Positions 1 through 8,709 of a stretch of DNA of 40,723 bases are shown piece after piece. Numbering within the stretch: the stretch's first letter is position 1; each line of letters starts with the position of its first letter. The notes under the pieces are model-generated. The model made no database searches. It saw only the letters and a list, made by a program, of their open reading frames with translations, and was not told where the DNA came from. Origin of the DNA: Bradyrhizobium sp. RP6 (GTDB taxonomy: Bacteria > Pseudomonadota > Alphaproteobacteria > Rhizobiales > Xanthobacteraceae); contig NZ_RQIT01000036.1 in assembly GCF_003837805.1 (NCBI RefSeq), positions 1-40,723 of the forward strand, written 5' to 3'. Made by a program: the position numbers and the translations under genes.

Positions 1-507
1 GCCCCACCCCCGGCGGCCGCTGCGACGCCCGCCCCGGTGCAGACCGCCGATCCGTTCGGCCTCGAGACCACGCTCGAGGCCAGGAAGGTCGTCATGGTCA
101 AGGGCACCGCGAATTGGGAGTCCGCCTTCGACACGCTGATCGACGCCTTCAAGGCCTTGAACACGCTGCTGGACAAGCAGGGCATCAAGCCGGCCGGCAA
201 TGCGATGATCGTCTACACCTCGACCGACGACACCGGCTTCACCTTCCTTGCCGAGATCCCGGTCGACCAGGATCCGAAGAACTTGTCCAAGGACATGAGC
301 ATCGGCAAATCGCCGGAGGGCAAAGCCCTGAAATTCGTCCATCGCGGCTCCTACGACAACATGGACAACACCTATGAGGCGATCACCAATCACCTCGACG
401 ACAAGAAGCTGGAAGCCAAGGACACCTTCATCGAGGAGTACCTCACCGATCCCCTGAAGACGGCCGAGGACAAGCTCGTGATCAATGTTTTCGTGCCGCT
501 GAAGTGA
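1..507 (+). CDS. GyrI-like effector-binding domain protein, 5' end cut by window
   Basis: The frame is open from base 1, so the gene begins outside the window; the GTG at 37 is probably only an internal valine. The first visible residues are an Ala/Pro-rich linker, followed by about 150 residues with the fold pattern of GyrI-like / AraC effector-binding domains (segments such as ARKVVMVKG near the start and LVINVFVPLK at the end). No DNA-binding domain is visible here. An Ala/Pro linker ahead of such a domain suggests an exported protein with a signal peptide upstream, but that part is missing. It ends 5 bases before the SIMPL-domain gene, so the two are probably cotranscribed. The ligand is unknown. 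Confidence 0.75.
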   Translation, partial: APPPAAAATPAPVQTADPFGLETTLEARKVVMVKGTANWESAFDTLIDAFKALNTLLDKQGIKPAGNAMIVYTSTDDTGFTFLAEIPVDQDPKNLSKDMSIGKSPEGKALKFVHRGSYDNMDNTYEAITNHLDDKKLEAKDTFIEEYLTDPLKTAEDKLVINVFVPLK

Positions 508-512
508 GACCC

Positions 513-1217
513 ATGAAAAAGCCTGCCCTGCTCGCCGCCGTTTTCGCCACCGCACTGCTGACGGCGCCCGCGCGCGCCGATGATTTTCCGTCCGCCATTT
601 CGGTGAGCGGCGAAGCCACGATTTCCGCAGCCCCCGATCTCGCGCAGATCGATGCCGGCGTCGCCAACGATGCCAAGACGGCGAAGGAAGCTGCTGACGC
701 CAACAACGCCGCGATGGGCAAGGTGCTGCTGGCGCTGAAGGGCGCAGGGATCGCCGAGAAGGACTACCAGACATCGCGCTTGTCGCTGCAGCCGCAATAC
801 GGCCAGAACAAATCCACCGGCGCCTCGCCCGTGGTCGGCTTCCGCGCGAGCAACCGCGTCACCGTGAAGATTCGCGACGTGACCAAGGTTGCCGGCGTCA
901 TCGACACGCTGGTCAACGCCGGCGCCAACGATATCGGCAACATCTCCTTCGAGGTGACGCAGGCGTCGAAGCTGCTCGACGATGCCCGCGAGCAGGCGAT
1001 CGCCGATGCGCGACGCAAGGCGGAGGTCTATGCCAGGGCCACCGGCGTGACGCTGGGCGCGCCGCTCAGCGTCACCGAGGGCGGCGGCCCGGTGCCGCTG
1101 TTCAAGGGCCGCATGGCAGCGCCCATGGCTGCAGCACCGCAGGCCGCGGTGGCACCCGGCGAGGAGACGCTGTCGGTGACGGTGAATGTGAGCTGGGCGA
1201 TCAAGCCGGGACAGTAG
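513..1217 (+). CDS. Secreted SIMPL-domain (DUF541) protein
   Basis: A 234-residue protein with a clear Sec signal peptide: MKK start, hydrophobic core and an ARA-DD cleavage site at about residue 22. The rest matches the SIMPL/DUF541 family (YggE, Brucella BP26): an N-terminal strand ISVSGEATIS, the conserved LQPQY segment, and a C-terminal strand ending in VNVSWAI. Family members form periplasmic or outer-membrane oligomers and are linked to oxidative stress, but the biochemical role is unresolved. I chose the ATG at 513 because it starts the signal peptide directly; a GTG at 504 overlaps the previous gene's stop and adds only three residues. It lies 5 bases after the GyrI-like gene, so cotranslation is likely. 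Confidence 0.85.
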   Translation: MKKPALLAAVFATALLTAPARADDFPSAISVSGEATISAAPDLAQIDAGVANDAKTAKEAADANNAAMGKVLLALKGAGIAEKDYQTSRLSLQPQYGQNKSTGASPVVGFRASNRVTVKIRDVTKVAGVIDTLVNAGANDIGNISFEVTQASKLLDDAREQAIADARRKAEVYARATGVTLGAPLSVTEGGGPVPLFKGRMAAPMAAAPQAAVAPGEETLSVTVNVSWAIKPGQ

Positions 1218-1219
1218 GT

Positions 1220-1357
1220 CTCGTGTCCCGGACGCGCTGCGCCACGCAGTGACGCTGCGCAGAGCCGGGACCCAGCAGCAACACGATACAATGCAGCGAC
1301 ATGGGCCCCGGCTCAGCAGCGCATCACTGACGTGCTGCGCTGCGTCCCGGGCACGAG
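1220..1357. repeat. Palindromic intergenic repeat, gtcccggac type
   Basis: The element begins ctcgtgtcccggacgc and ends gcgtcccgggcacgag, near-perfect inverted ends about 138 bp apart, with inner GC-rich arms around gctgcgcagagccggg. It fills the gap between two convergent genes, so it may also act as a bidirectional terminator. Related copies are at 12622 and, more degenerate, 24166 and 38933. Confidence 0.75.
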
Positions 1358-1373
1358 TTGTGCGTGTGGAGAG

Positions 1374-2411
1374 CTAAATCTCCACCACCTGTCCAGGCTT
1401 CATCGCCACGAACCGCTCCTGCGGAATCTTCGCGGCATCGAGCGCTTCCACCAAGGCTTTCGCCGGCGCGTCGATCGCTTCATCGGTCAACTGGAACGTG
1501 CCGTGATGATGCCCGAGCGCTTCCTGCGCGCCGCAATCGAGCAGCGCCTTCACGGCATCTTCCGGGCTCATGTGCTGGTCGCGCATGAACCAGCGCGGCT
1601 CGTAGGCGCCGATCGGGAGGATCGCGAGGCGCAGCGGCCCGTGCTTATCGGCGACGCGGCGGAAATGCCTGCCGTCGCCATAGCCGGAATCGCAGACGAC
1701 GTAGATCTTGCCGGCCGGCGTCTCCAGCACGAAGCTCGCCCACAGCGCCTTGTTGCGATCGAACATGCCGCGCGCCGTCCAGTGCCTCGTTGGCACCAGA
1801 TGCACGGCGATGCCGCCGCCAAGCTCGACGCGGTCGTGCCAGTCGAAGGCCTCGACCTTGATCGTGGAATCGCGGCTGCGCATCGTCATGTCGTTGCCGA
1901 GCGGAGTGACCACGCGCGGAGCGAAATTCTTGGTGAGCCGCGACAGCGTCGCGATGTCCAGATGATCGTAGTGCCCGTGCGAGACCAGCACGACATCGAT
2001 ATTCGGCAGCTTCTCGAAGGCGATGCCGGGATCGTTGTGCCGCTTCGGCCCGGCCCAGGCGACCGGCGAGACCCGCATCGACCAGACCGGATCGACCAGG
2101 ATGTTGAGACCGCCGGCCTGGATCAGCCAGCTGGCGTGGCCGACGAAGGAGAGCCGCACTTTGTCGCCCTCGATGCGCTCCGGCGGGATGTCGGCATGCG
2201 GGCTCGGCGCCCACTCCGGCCATTTCGCGCGCTGCCGCTTGCCGCCGAACTGCCAGCGCAGCACCTCACGAAGCGATTTCGGCGACGCGCCGTCGGGGTC
2301 GAAGAAGTGCCGGCCGTTGAAATGGTCGGAGGCGGGGCCGTCATAGGTTTTCATGCGGAGATCCAGCGCGAGGACGCCGACCAGGGCACCGGCGCCGGCG
2401 AGCGGCCCCAA
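1374..2411 (-). CDS. Metallo-beta-lactamase-fold hydrolase, NAPE-PLD/RomA-like
   Basis: A 345-residue protein with the beta-lactamase-fold zinc motif SHGHYDHLD in its central region, and later conserved positions (PTRHW, CDSGYGDG, the late histidines of GHHHGTFQ). The N-terminal region (YDGPASDHFNG, then WQFGGKR) and the GHASWLIQ segment are typical of the NAPE-hydrolysing phospholipase D-like / L-ascorbate lactonase-like branch. The substrate is unknown. The frame opens with a TTG at 2411 that adds a short hydrophobic stretch, possibly a membrane anchor; the first ATG is at 2354 and would give a soluble enzyme. The gene converges on the SIMPL gene across a palindromic repeat. Confidence 0.85.
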   Translation of the reverse strand: MGPLAGAGALVGVLALDLRMKTYDGPASDHFNGRHFFDPDGASPKSLREVLRWQFGGKRQRAKWPEWAPSPHADIPPERIEGDKVRLSFVGHASWLIQAGGLNILVDPVWSMRVSPVAWAGPKRHNDPGIAFEKLPNIDVVLVSHGHYDHLDIATLSRLTKNFAPRVVTPLGNDMTMRSRDSTIKVEAFDWHDRVELGGGIAVHLVPTRHWTARGMFDRNKALWASFVLETPAGKIYVVCDSGYGDGRHFRRVADKHGPLRLAILPIGAYEPRWFMRDQHMSPEDAVKALLDCGAQEALGHHHGTFQLTDEAIDAPAKALVEALDAAKIPQERFVAMKPGQVVEI

Positions 2412-2498
2412 AAGTCGGGTGACCGGCAGGCTCGTAGGGGATAGTCGGGCGGCAAGACATCACCGGCTATATGGGCCGGGCTGGCAGAAAAGGAACCC

Positions 2499-2558
2499 AT
2501 GGCCAAAAAGTTCACATTTTCAGTCCCTTGCCTTATCGAGGGCGCCCCGGCACCCTAA
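2499..2558 (+). CDS. Possible 19-codon leader ORF upstream of ffh
   Basis: An ATG at 2499 preceded by aaaaggaa at good spacing opens a 19-codon frame (MAKKFTFS...GAPAP) ending in TAA. It lies in the 328-base gap between the divergent MBL-fold gene and ffh. There is no homology that I recognise. It is reported because the ribosome binding site is good and the location is that of a leader. It may equally be chance. Confidence 0.2.
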   Translation: MAKKFTFSVPCLIEGAPAP

Positions 2559-2634
2559 CTTTCCTTGACTTTTGGGCGGGAGCGGCGTTTAACCCCGCCA
2601 CTTTCTCGGAAAGGCTTTCTTTTCGACCCGCCGA

Positions 2635-2689
2635 CTGGCCCTGGAGGCCAGAGGTCAACGCCCGACAGCGCTGTGCGCCCTCGGGCGCA
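2635..2689 (+). promoter_or_regulatory. Two hairpins in the ffh leader
   Basis: ctggcc-ctgga-ggccag (2635-2651) and tgcgccc-tc-gggcgca (2674-2689) are perfect short stems 50-100 bases before the ffh start. No U-run follows either, so they do not look like simple terminators. The rest of 2412-2739 holds no recognisable RNA gene; the SRP RNA is not here. Confidence 0.35.
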
Positions 2690-2739
2690 AAGGTGTTTGG
2701 AAGATCGCTTTTTGGCGAGCAGGACAAAGGACAACGGCA

Positions 2740-4287
2740 TTGTTCGACAATCTGTCGGAACGGCTTGGCGGCATTCTCGATCGTCTGACGGGGCGCGGTG
2801 CGCTGACCGAAAAGGACGTCGACGCCGCGATGCGCGAGGTGCGCCGCGCGCTGCTGGAGGCCGACGTCGCGCTCGAGGTGGTGCGCAGCTTCACCGAACG
2901 CGTCCGGGAGCAGGCGATCGGCGCCACCGTCGTCAAGTCGGTCACGCCGGGCCAGATGGTGGTCAAGATCGTCCATGACGAGCTGATCAATACGCTCGGC
3001 GCCGAAGGCCAGACCATCGACGTCAATTCCGTTCCGCCGGTGCCGATCATGATGGTCGGCCTGCAAGGCTCCGGCAAGACCACCACCACCGCAAAGCTCG
3101 CGCGCCGCCTGGTCCAGCGCGACAAGCGCAAGGTGCTGATGGCCTCGCTCGACGTCTATCGCCCGGCGGCGATGGAGCAGCTGGCCGTGCTCGGCCGCGA
3201 TCTCGACATTCCGACCCTGCCAATCGTCGCCGGCCAGCAGCCGCCGCAGATCGCCAAGCGCGCGCTGGAAGCCGGCAAGCTCGGCGGCTACGACATCGTG
3301 CTGCTCGACACCGCCGGCCGCACCACGCTCGACGAAGAGATGATGGCCGAGGCGGCCGCGATCAAAGCCGCGGCGAACCCGCATGAAGTGCTGCTGGTCG
3401 CGGACAGCCTCACCGGCCAGGACGCCGTAAATCTGGCGCGCTCGTTCGATCAGCGCGTCGGCCTCACCGGCATCGTGCTGACCCGCGTCGACGGCGACGG
3501 CCGCGGCGGCGCTGCGCTGTCGATGCGCGCGGTCACCGGCAAGCCGATCAAGCTGATCGGCACCGGTGAAAAGACCGACGCGCTGGAGGATTTCCATCCC
3601 GACCGTATCGCCGGGCGCATCCTCGGCATGGGCGACGTGGTGTCGCTGGTCGAGCGCGCCGCCGCCAACATCGACGCCGAGAAGGCCGCGCGCACCGCCG
3701 AGCGCATGCGCAAGGGCCAGTTCGACCTCAACGACATGCGCGAGCAGCTGCTGCAGATGTCCAGCATGGGCGGCATCAGCGGGCTGATGGGCATGATGCC
3801 CGGCATCTCCAAGATGAAGAGCCAGATCGCAGCGGCCGGCATCGACGACAAGATCCTGAAGCGCCAGGTCGCGATCATCGATTCCATGACGCGCGAGGAG
3901 CGCCGGCATCCGGATCTCTTGAAAGCGAGCCGCAAGAAGCGCATCGCCGCAGGCAGCGGCCAGAGCGTCGAGCACGTCAACAAGCTGCTCAAGATGCACC
4001 GGAACATGGCCGACGTGATGAAGGCCATGGGCTCGGGCAAGCGCGGCCCGCTCGCCGGCATCGCCCAGGCTATGGGCTTTGGCGGCGGCATGAAGATGCC
4101 CTCGCCCGAAGAAATGAAGGCGCTGCAGGAAAAGATGCAGAGTGGCGGCGGACAAGGTCTGCCCAACCTGCCGAAGGATCTGCCGGCCGGGCTTCGCCAG
4201 GGCCTGCCGAACCTTCCGGGACTGACCGGGCTGAGCGGCAAGCCGACACTGCCGGGTCTCGGCGGCTTCCCAGGCAAGAAGAAATGA
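2740..4287 (+). CDS. ffh: Signal recognition particle protein Ffh (SRP54)
   Basis: GTPase subunit of the signal recognition particle, which binds 4.5S RNA and signal sequences and delivers ribosomes to FtsY. It has 515 residues. An N-terminal helical domain begins FDNLSERLGGILDRLTGRG; the G domain has the P-loop GLQGSGKT (about 107-114), DTAGR (about 190) and TRVDGD (about 248), where most bacteria have TKxD. The methionine-rich M domain starts near 328 (MREQLLQM, MMPGISKM). The C-terminal tail is Gly/Leu/Pro-rich (about 60 residues), typical of alphaproteobacterial versions. The start is TTG at 2740, preceded by aaaggac; no better start gives the conserved N-terminus. It leads the block ffh-rpsP-rimM-trmD-rplS. 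Confidence 0.97.
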   Translation: MFDNLSERLGGILDRLTGRGALTEKDVDAAMREVRRALLEADVALEVVRSFTERVREQAIGATVVKSVTPGQMVVKIVHDELINTLGAEGQTIDVNSVPPVPIMMVGLQGSGKTTTTAKLARRLVQRDKRKVLMASLDVYRPAAMEQLAVLGRDLDIPTLPIVAGQQPPQIAKRALEAGKLGGYDIVLLDTAGRTTLDEEMMAEAAAIKAAANPHEVLLVADSLTGQDAVNLARSFDQRVGLTGIVLTRVDGDGRGGAALSMRAVTGKPIKLIGTGEKTDALEDFHPDRIAGRILGMGDVVSLVERAAANIDAEKAARTAERMRKGQFDLNDMREQLLQMSSMGGISGLMGMMPGISKMKSQIAAAGIDDKILKRQVAIIDSMTREERRHPDLLKASRKKRIAAGSGQSVEHVNKLLKMHRNMADVMKAMGSGKRGPLAGIAQAMGFGGGMKMPSPEEMKALQEKMQSGGGQGLPNLPKDLPAGLRQGLPNLPGLTGLSGKPTLPGLGGFPGKKK

Positions 4288-4373
4288 GGAATTCGTCGCG
4301 AGGGCCGTAACTGGCCCGCGCGGCGCGAAAATACCAATCAACCGAACAAAAACGTACTTTGAAGGAGAACTGA

Positions 4374-4706
4374 ATGTCCGTCGTTATCCGCCTCGCCCGC
4401 GCAGGCACCAAGAAGCGTCCCGTCTATCACGTCGTCGTCGCCGACTCGCGCTTTCCGCGCGATGGCCGCTTCATCGAGCGGCTCGGCTACTTCAATCCGC
4501 TGCTGCCGAAGGACAACGAGGCGCGCCTCAAGCTCGACATGGAGAAGGTGAAGGCCTGGGTCGCCAAGGGCGCGCAGCCGTCGGACCGCGTGGCGCGTTT
4601 CCTCGACGCTGCCGGCGTCAAGAAGCGCGAAGCGCGCAACAACCCGCAGAAGGCCGTGCCGCGCAAGGAGCGCAAGGCGCAGGCCGAAGCCGCCGCGAAG
4701 GCGTAA
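4374..4706 (+). CDS. rpsP: 30S ribosomal protein S16
   Basis: Small-subunit protein bS16, needed for 30S assembly. It has 110 residues with the family N-terminus (VVIRLARAGTKKRP, then YHVVVADSR) and the conserved FIERLGYFNP segment. The C-terminus is a lysine/alanine-rich extension, normal for alphaproteobacteria. The ATG at 4374 has a strong aaggag ribosome binding site. It lies 86 bases after ffh and 9 bases before rimM, in the order seen in many bacteria (rpsP-rimM-trmD-rplS). Confidence 0.97.
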   Translation: MSVVIRLARAGTKKRPVYHVVVADSRFPRDGRFIERLGYFNPLLPKDNEARLKLDMEKVKAWVAKGAQPSDRVARFLDAAGVKKREARNNPQKAVPRKERKAQAEAAAKA

Positions 4707-4715
4707 GGCTGGATC

Positions 4716-5276
4716 ATGTCGGCGCTGGTCTGCGTCGCGCGGATCGGCGCCGCGCATGGTGTGCGCGGTGCGGTCAAATTGTGGACCTTCACCGAAGATC
4801 CCTTTGCCATCAGGCGCTACGGCCCGCTGCTGTCCAAGGACGGCAAGCGTCAGTTCGAGGTCGCAACGGCGCGCGAGGCGAAAGATCATCTGGTCGCGAC
4901 GTTCAAGGGCGTCACGACCCGCGATGACGCCGAGCGCCTCAATGGCATCGAGCTCTATGTCGCGCGGGACAAGCTGCCCGCGACCGACGCGGACGAATAT
5001 TACCACACCGACCTGATCGGGCTCGCCGCCGTCACCACCGACGGCGACGCGCTCGGCCGCGTCGTGGCCGTCCAGAACTTCGGCGCCGGCGACATCATCG
5101 AGATCGCGCCGCCCGAGGGCCCGACGCTGCTGCTGCCGTTCTCCAACGCGGTGGTGCCGGAGGTCGATCTCGCCGGCGGGCGCGTGGTGATCGCGCTGCC
5201 GCAGGAGATCGAGGGCGAGGAGAGCGACGACGAGGCATTCTCGCCAGGTCGCCCCCGCGAAAGCGGGGATCCATAA
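4716..5276 (+). CDS. rimM: 16S rRNA maturation factor RimM, with repeat-encoded tail
   Basis: Ribosome maturation factor that binds S19 and helps fold the 30S head. It has 186 residues. The N-terminal RimM domain begins VCVARIGAAHGVRGAVK; the PRC-barrel-like C-terminal half includes DEYYHTDLIGL and the LLPF..AVVPEVDL segment. The last ten or so residues (PGRPRESGDP) are not part of the family: they are encoded by a palindromic repeat that starts at about 5248 and also supplies the stop codon. The body of the protein is intact, so the tail is probably tolerated. The gene sits between rpsP and trmD. Confidence 0.95.
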   Translation: MSALVCVARIGAAHGVRGAVKLWTFTEDPFAIRRYGPLLSKDGKRQFEVATAREAKDHLVATFKGVTTRDDAERLNGIELYVARDKLPATDADEYYHTDLIGLAAVTTDGDALGRVVAVQNFGAGDIIEIAPPEGPTLLLPFSNAVVPEVDLAGGRVVIALPQEIEGEESDDEAFSPGRPRESGDP

Positions 5277-5291
5277 CCACAGGCTGTGGTT
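5253..5291. repeat. Palindromic repeat inside the 3' end of rimM
   Basis: Two perfect stem-loops in succession: ccccgc-gaaa-gcgggg (5253-5268) and aaccacag-g-ctgtggtt (5275-5291). The first encodes the RESGDP tail of RimM and the rimM stop codon falls at the base of the second. A diverged relative of the same unit (gggatccatagccgcag ... ctgtggttatgggtccc) is at about 24166-24322. Confidence 0.75.
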
Positions 5292-5310
5292 TTTGGCTAA
5301 GCTGACTGCA

Positions 5311-6066
5311 ATGACCAACCCCTCACCCTGGCGCGCGACCGTGCTGACGCTGTTTCCGGAGATGTTTCCGGGGCCGCTCGGCGTGAGCCTGGCCGGACGC
5401 GCGCTGGCCTCCGGGCTCTGGCAGCTCGAGGCGCGCGACATCCGCGCCTCCGCCACCGACCGCCACCGCAGCGTCGACGACACCCCGGCCGGCGGCGGCC
5501 CGGGCATGGTGCTGCGCGCGGACGTTCTGGCTGCCGCCATCGACGCGGCCGCGAGCGGCCCTGAGCGACCCCGCCTGCTCATGAGCCCGCGGGGTCGGCC
5601 ACTGACTCAGGCCCGTGTCGTCGAACTCGCCAAGGGCCCCGGCCCCCTGATCGTCTGCGGGCGATTCGAGGGGGTGGACCAGCGCGTGATCGACGGACGG
5701 GGCCTCGAGGAGATCTCGATCGGCGACTACGTCCTGTCCGGGGGTGAAATCGCGGCCTTGGCCCTGATCGACGCCTGTGTCCGGCTCCTGCCGGGGGTGA
5801 TGGGCAAGGAGGCCTCGGGAACCGAAGAAAGCTTTTCGGACGGGCTGCTCGAATACCCCCAATACACCCGCCCGCAGCTGTTCGAGGGGGTCCCGATCCC
5901 GGAAATCCTGACCTCGGGCGACCATGCCAAGGTTGCAGGCTGGCGGCGGGCGCAATCGGAGGCCCTGACCGCGGACCGGCGGCCGGATTTGTGGGCGCAA
6001 GTGCCGACCCCCGTCCCGAATCGGGCCGGGCGCCAAAAAACGCCAAAAAGCAAGACAGACGGGTGA
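5311..6066 (+). CDS. trmD: tRNA (guanine-N1)-methyltransferase TrmD
   Basis: Methylates G37 of tRNAs with S-adenosylmethionine, preventing +1 frameshifting. It has 251 residues from ATG 5311 (MTNPSPWRATVLTLFPEMF); an in-frame TTG at 5293 would add six residues and overlaps the rimM-end repeat, so the ATG is preferred. SPOUT trefoil-knot residues are visible: TPAGGGPGMV, the CGRFEGVDQRV segment, and YVLSGGEIAALALID. The C-terminal domain contains the LTADRRPDLWAQ segment. It lies downstream of rimM and 110 bases upstream of rplS. Confidence 0.96.
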   Translation: MTNPSPWRATVLTLFPEMFPGPLGVSLAGRALASGLWQLEARDIRASATDRHRSVDDTPAGGGPGMVLRADVLAAAIDAAASGPERPRLLMSPRGRPLTQARVVELAKGPGPLIVCGRFEGVDQRVIDGRGLEEISIGDYVLSGGEIAALALIDACVRLLPGVMGKEASGTEESFSDGLLEYPQYTRPQLFEGVPIPEILTSGDHAKVAGWRRAQSEALTADRRPDLWAQVPTPVPNRAGRQKTPKSKTDG

Positions 6067-6176
6067 CAAACGCTCCGGCTTGCCTTATAGGAGCGGCCAC
6101 ATCCGCAATGGCTGGATAGACGAATTTCGCGCAGCCCCCGTTTGAAAAGGCTGGGCGCGCCGATGGAGATTTACCC

Positions 6177-6557
6177 ATGAACCTGATCAAGCAGCTCGAG
6201 CAAGAGCAATTCGACAAGCTGTCCGCCGGCAAGGACATCCCGGAATTCGGCCCCGGTGACACCGTGATCGTCAACGTGAAGGTCGTCGAAGGCGACCGCA
6301 CCCGCGTGCAGGCCTATGAGGGCGTGTGCATCGGCCGTTCGGGCGGCGGCCTCAACGAGAGCTTCACCGTCCGCAAGATCTCCTATGGCGAGGGCGTCGA
6401 GCGCGTGTTCCCGGTGATGTCGCCGATGATCGACTCGATCAAGGTGGTGCGCCGCGGCAAGGTGCGTCGCGCCAAGCTCTATTACCTCCGCAATCTCCGC
6501 GGCAAGTCAGCCCGCATCGTCGAGAAGCAGGACCGCCAGGCCGCCGTCGGCGAGTAA
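6177..6557 (+). CDS. rplS: 50S ribosomal protein L19
   Basis: Large-subunit protein bL19, at the 30S-50S interface. It has 126 residues, with IPEFGPGDTV and VYEGV-type residues (RVQAYEGVCI), the SFTVRKISYGEGVERVFP block, and the basic VRRGKVRRAKLYYLR signature. The C-terminal extension is short. It is the last gene of the ffh-rplS block. The 110-base leader contains an imperfect stem (gcgcagcc ... ggctgggcgc) before the ATG, which could be regulatory, but I know of no described alphaproteobacterial L19 leader. Confidence 0.97.
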   Translation: MNLIKQLEQEQFDKLSAGKDIPEFGPGDTVIVNVKVVEGDRTRVQAYEGVCIGRSGGGLNESFTVRKISYGEGVERVFPVMSPMIDSIKVVRRGKVRRAKLYYLRNLRGKSARIVEKQDRQAAVGE

Positions 6558-6582
6558 GCTTCGCCCCACCAGGCAAGTTTCC

Positions 6583-6614
6583 AAAAGCGCGGGGCTCGGC
6601 TCCGCGCTTTTTTG
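6583..6614 (+). terminator. Rho-independent terminator after rplS
   Basis: Stem aaaagcgcgg / ccgcgctttt around a 9-base loop, followed by further T residues. It begins 25 bases after the rplS stop and closes the translation operon. Confidence 0.85.
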
Positions 6615-6677
6615 TTGCGTCAGCCGTGCGCGTCAAAGCTCTCGCGCTTCCAATTCGGCCTGCTATATATCTCTAGA

Positions 6678-6806
6678 ATGTTTCCAGATCTGACCAGACC
6701 CTCGCCCGTCAAGCGCATCGTCATCGACGATCGCTCGCGGCTGCCTGGCCGGTTCTTCGGACGCTTCGCGACCTCGGCAACGTCAGAGCTTACGCGCGCA
6801 GCCTAA
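6678..6806 (+). CDS. Possible 42-residue basic protein
   Basis: A short ORF from ATG 6678 (MFPDLTRPSPVKR...) to TAA at 6806. It is arginine-rich, including RLPGRFFGRF. It lies between the rplS terminator and leuC, with no clear ribosome binding site (tctagaatg). I recognise no family. Codon use resembles that of neighbouring genes, which is the only support. It could be noncoding leader sequence of leuC. Confidence 0.35.
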   Translation: MFPDLTRPSPVKRIVIDDRSRLPGRFFGRFATSATSELTRAA

Positions 6807-6882
6807 AAGCTGCGCCGACGATTTTGTTGCCCGCGCGCCATCCGCGCTCATCGCTGATACACATTCTCCGGAGCTTAAGCTC

Positions 6883-8289
<1,407 letters not shown>

Positions 8290-8347
8290 GCCAGTTCCTG
8301 CAATTGTAGCGATCGCGGCAAACCGCCCTTAATCGGCGGCGACGACA

Positions 8348-8375
8348 GTGTCCTCGCGACCGTTCGCGAGGACAC
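8348..8375 (+). promoter_or_regulatory. Perfect hairpin covering a ribosome binding site
   Basis: gtgtcctcgcga (8348-8359), loop ccgt, tcgcgaggacac (8364-8375): a 12-bp perfect stem with a 4-base loop, ending 5 bases before ATG 8381. The only Shine-Dalgarno-like sequence for that gene (gagga, 8368-8372) is inside the 3' arm, so the folded RNA should hide it. No U-run follows, which argues against a plain leuC terminator. Confidence 0.6.
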
Positions 8376-8380
8376 GCCTC

Positions 8381-8590
8381 ATGGCCAACAAGCCGGAATA
8401 TGTCGATCTGATCAGCGAGGCCACGCGCCAGCACCGGCGGCGCGCAGCGCCGCTGCGCATCGTCGCCAAGCCTGAGGTCGAGGAGACCTCGAAGCTCAGC
8501 CGCTGGCCACCTGCGATGTTCAAGCAGTGGAAGGTCGAGAATTTGATGCGGTGGAAGTCAGCGTCATGGAAGCTGAAGGACTGGCTCTGA
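8381..8590 (+). CDS. Conserved-looking 69-residue basic protein
   Basis: Starts at ATG 8381 (MANKPEYVDLISEATRQHRR) and ends WKLKDWL. It is rich in Arg, Lys and Trp (WPPAMFKQWKVENLMRWK), without signal peptide or membrane segment. No family is recognised. It lies 91 bases after leuC; its stop codon is inside the left arm of the palindromic element 8589-8706. A GTG at 8348 would extend it through the hairpin and is less likely. The hairpin directly upstream suggests translational control. Confidence 0.6.
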   Translation: MANKPEYVDLISEATRQHRRRAAPLRIVAKPEVEETSKLSRWPPAMFKQWKVENLMRWKSASWKLKDWL

Positions 8591-8707
8591 GCTAGAGCGC
8601 CATTATCCGCCGTCATTCCGGAGCGCCCGAAGGGCGAATTGCGGTGCGCAATTGCGCACCTGAGATCTGGCGCTTGCGCGCGATCCCGGAATGACGACTC
8701 TAGCTCA
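8588..8707. repeat. 120-bp palindromic element between convergent genes
   Basis: The outer ends tgagctagag and ctctagctca are perfect 10-bp inverted repeats. Nested inside are cgtcattccgg (8611-8621) and ccggaatgacg (8686-8696), and more short palindromes in the centre (gcggtgcgcaattgcgcacc). The stop codon of the gene on the left forms part of the left end. The same cgtcattccgg arms recur at 19169-19210. It probably also terminates transcription from both sides. Confidence 0.8.
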
Positions 8708-8709
8708 CG

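Noticed and set aside
504..512. GTG at 504 as start of the SIMPL gene
   Set aside because: It would put three extra residues in front of an ideal signal peptide; ATG 513 fits better.
2412..2739. SRP RNA gene (ffs) near ffh
   Set aside because: No conserved SRP RNA core (such as ggaag...agcagcc) is present.
2533..4341. Long open frame (about 600 codons) antisense to ffh
   Set aside because: It mirrors ffh, is rich in His/Arg/Ala as expected for the complement of a GC-rich gene, and no family is recognisable.
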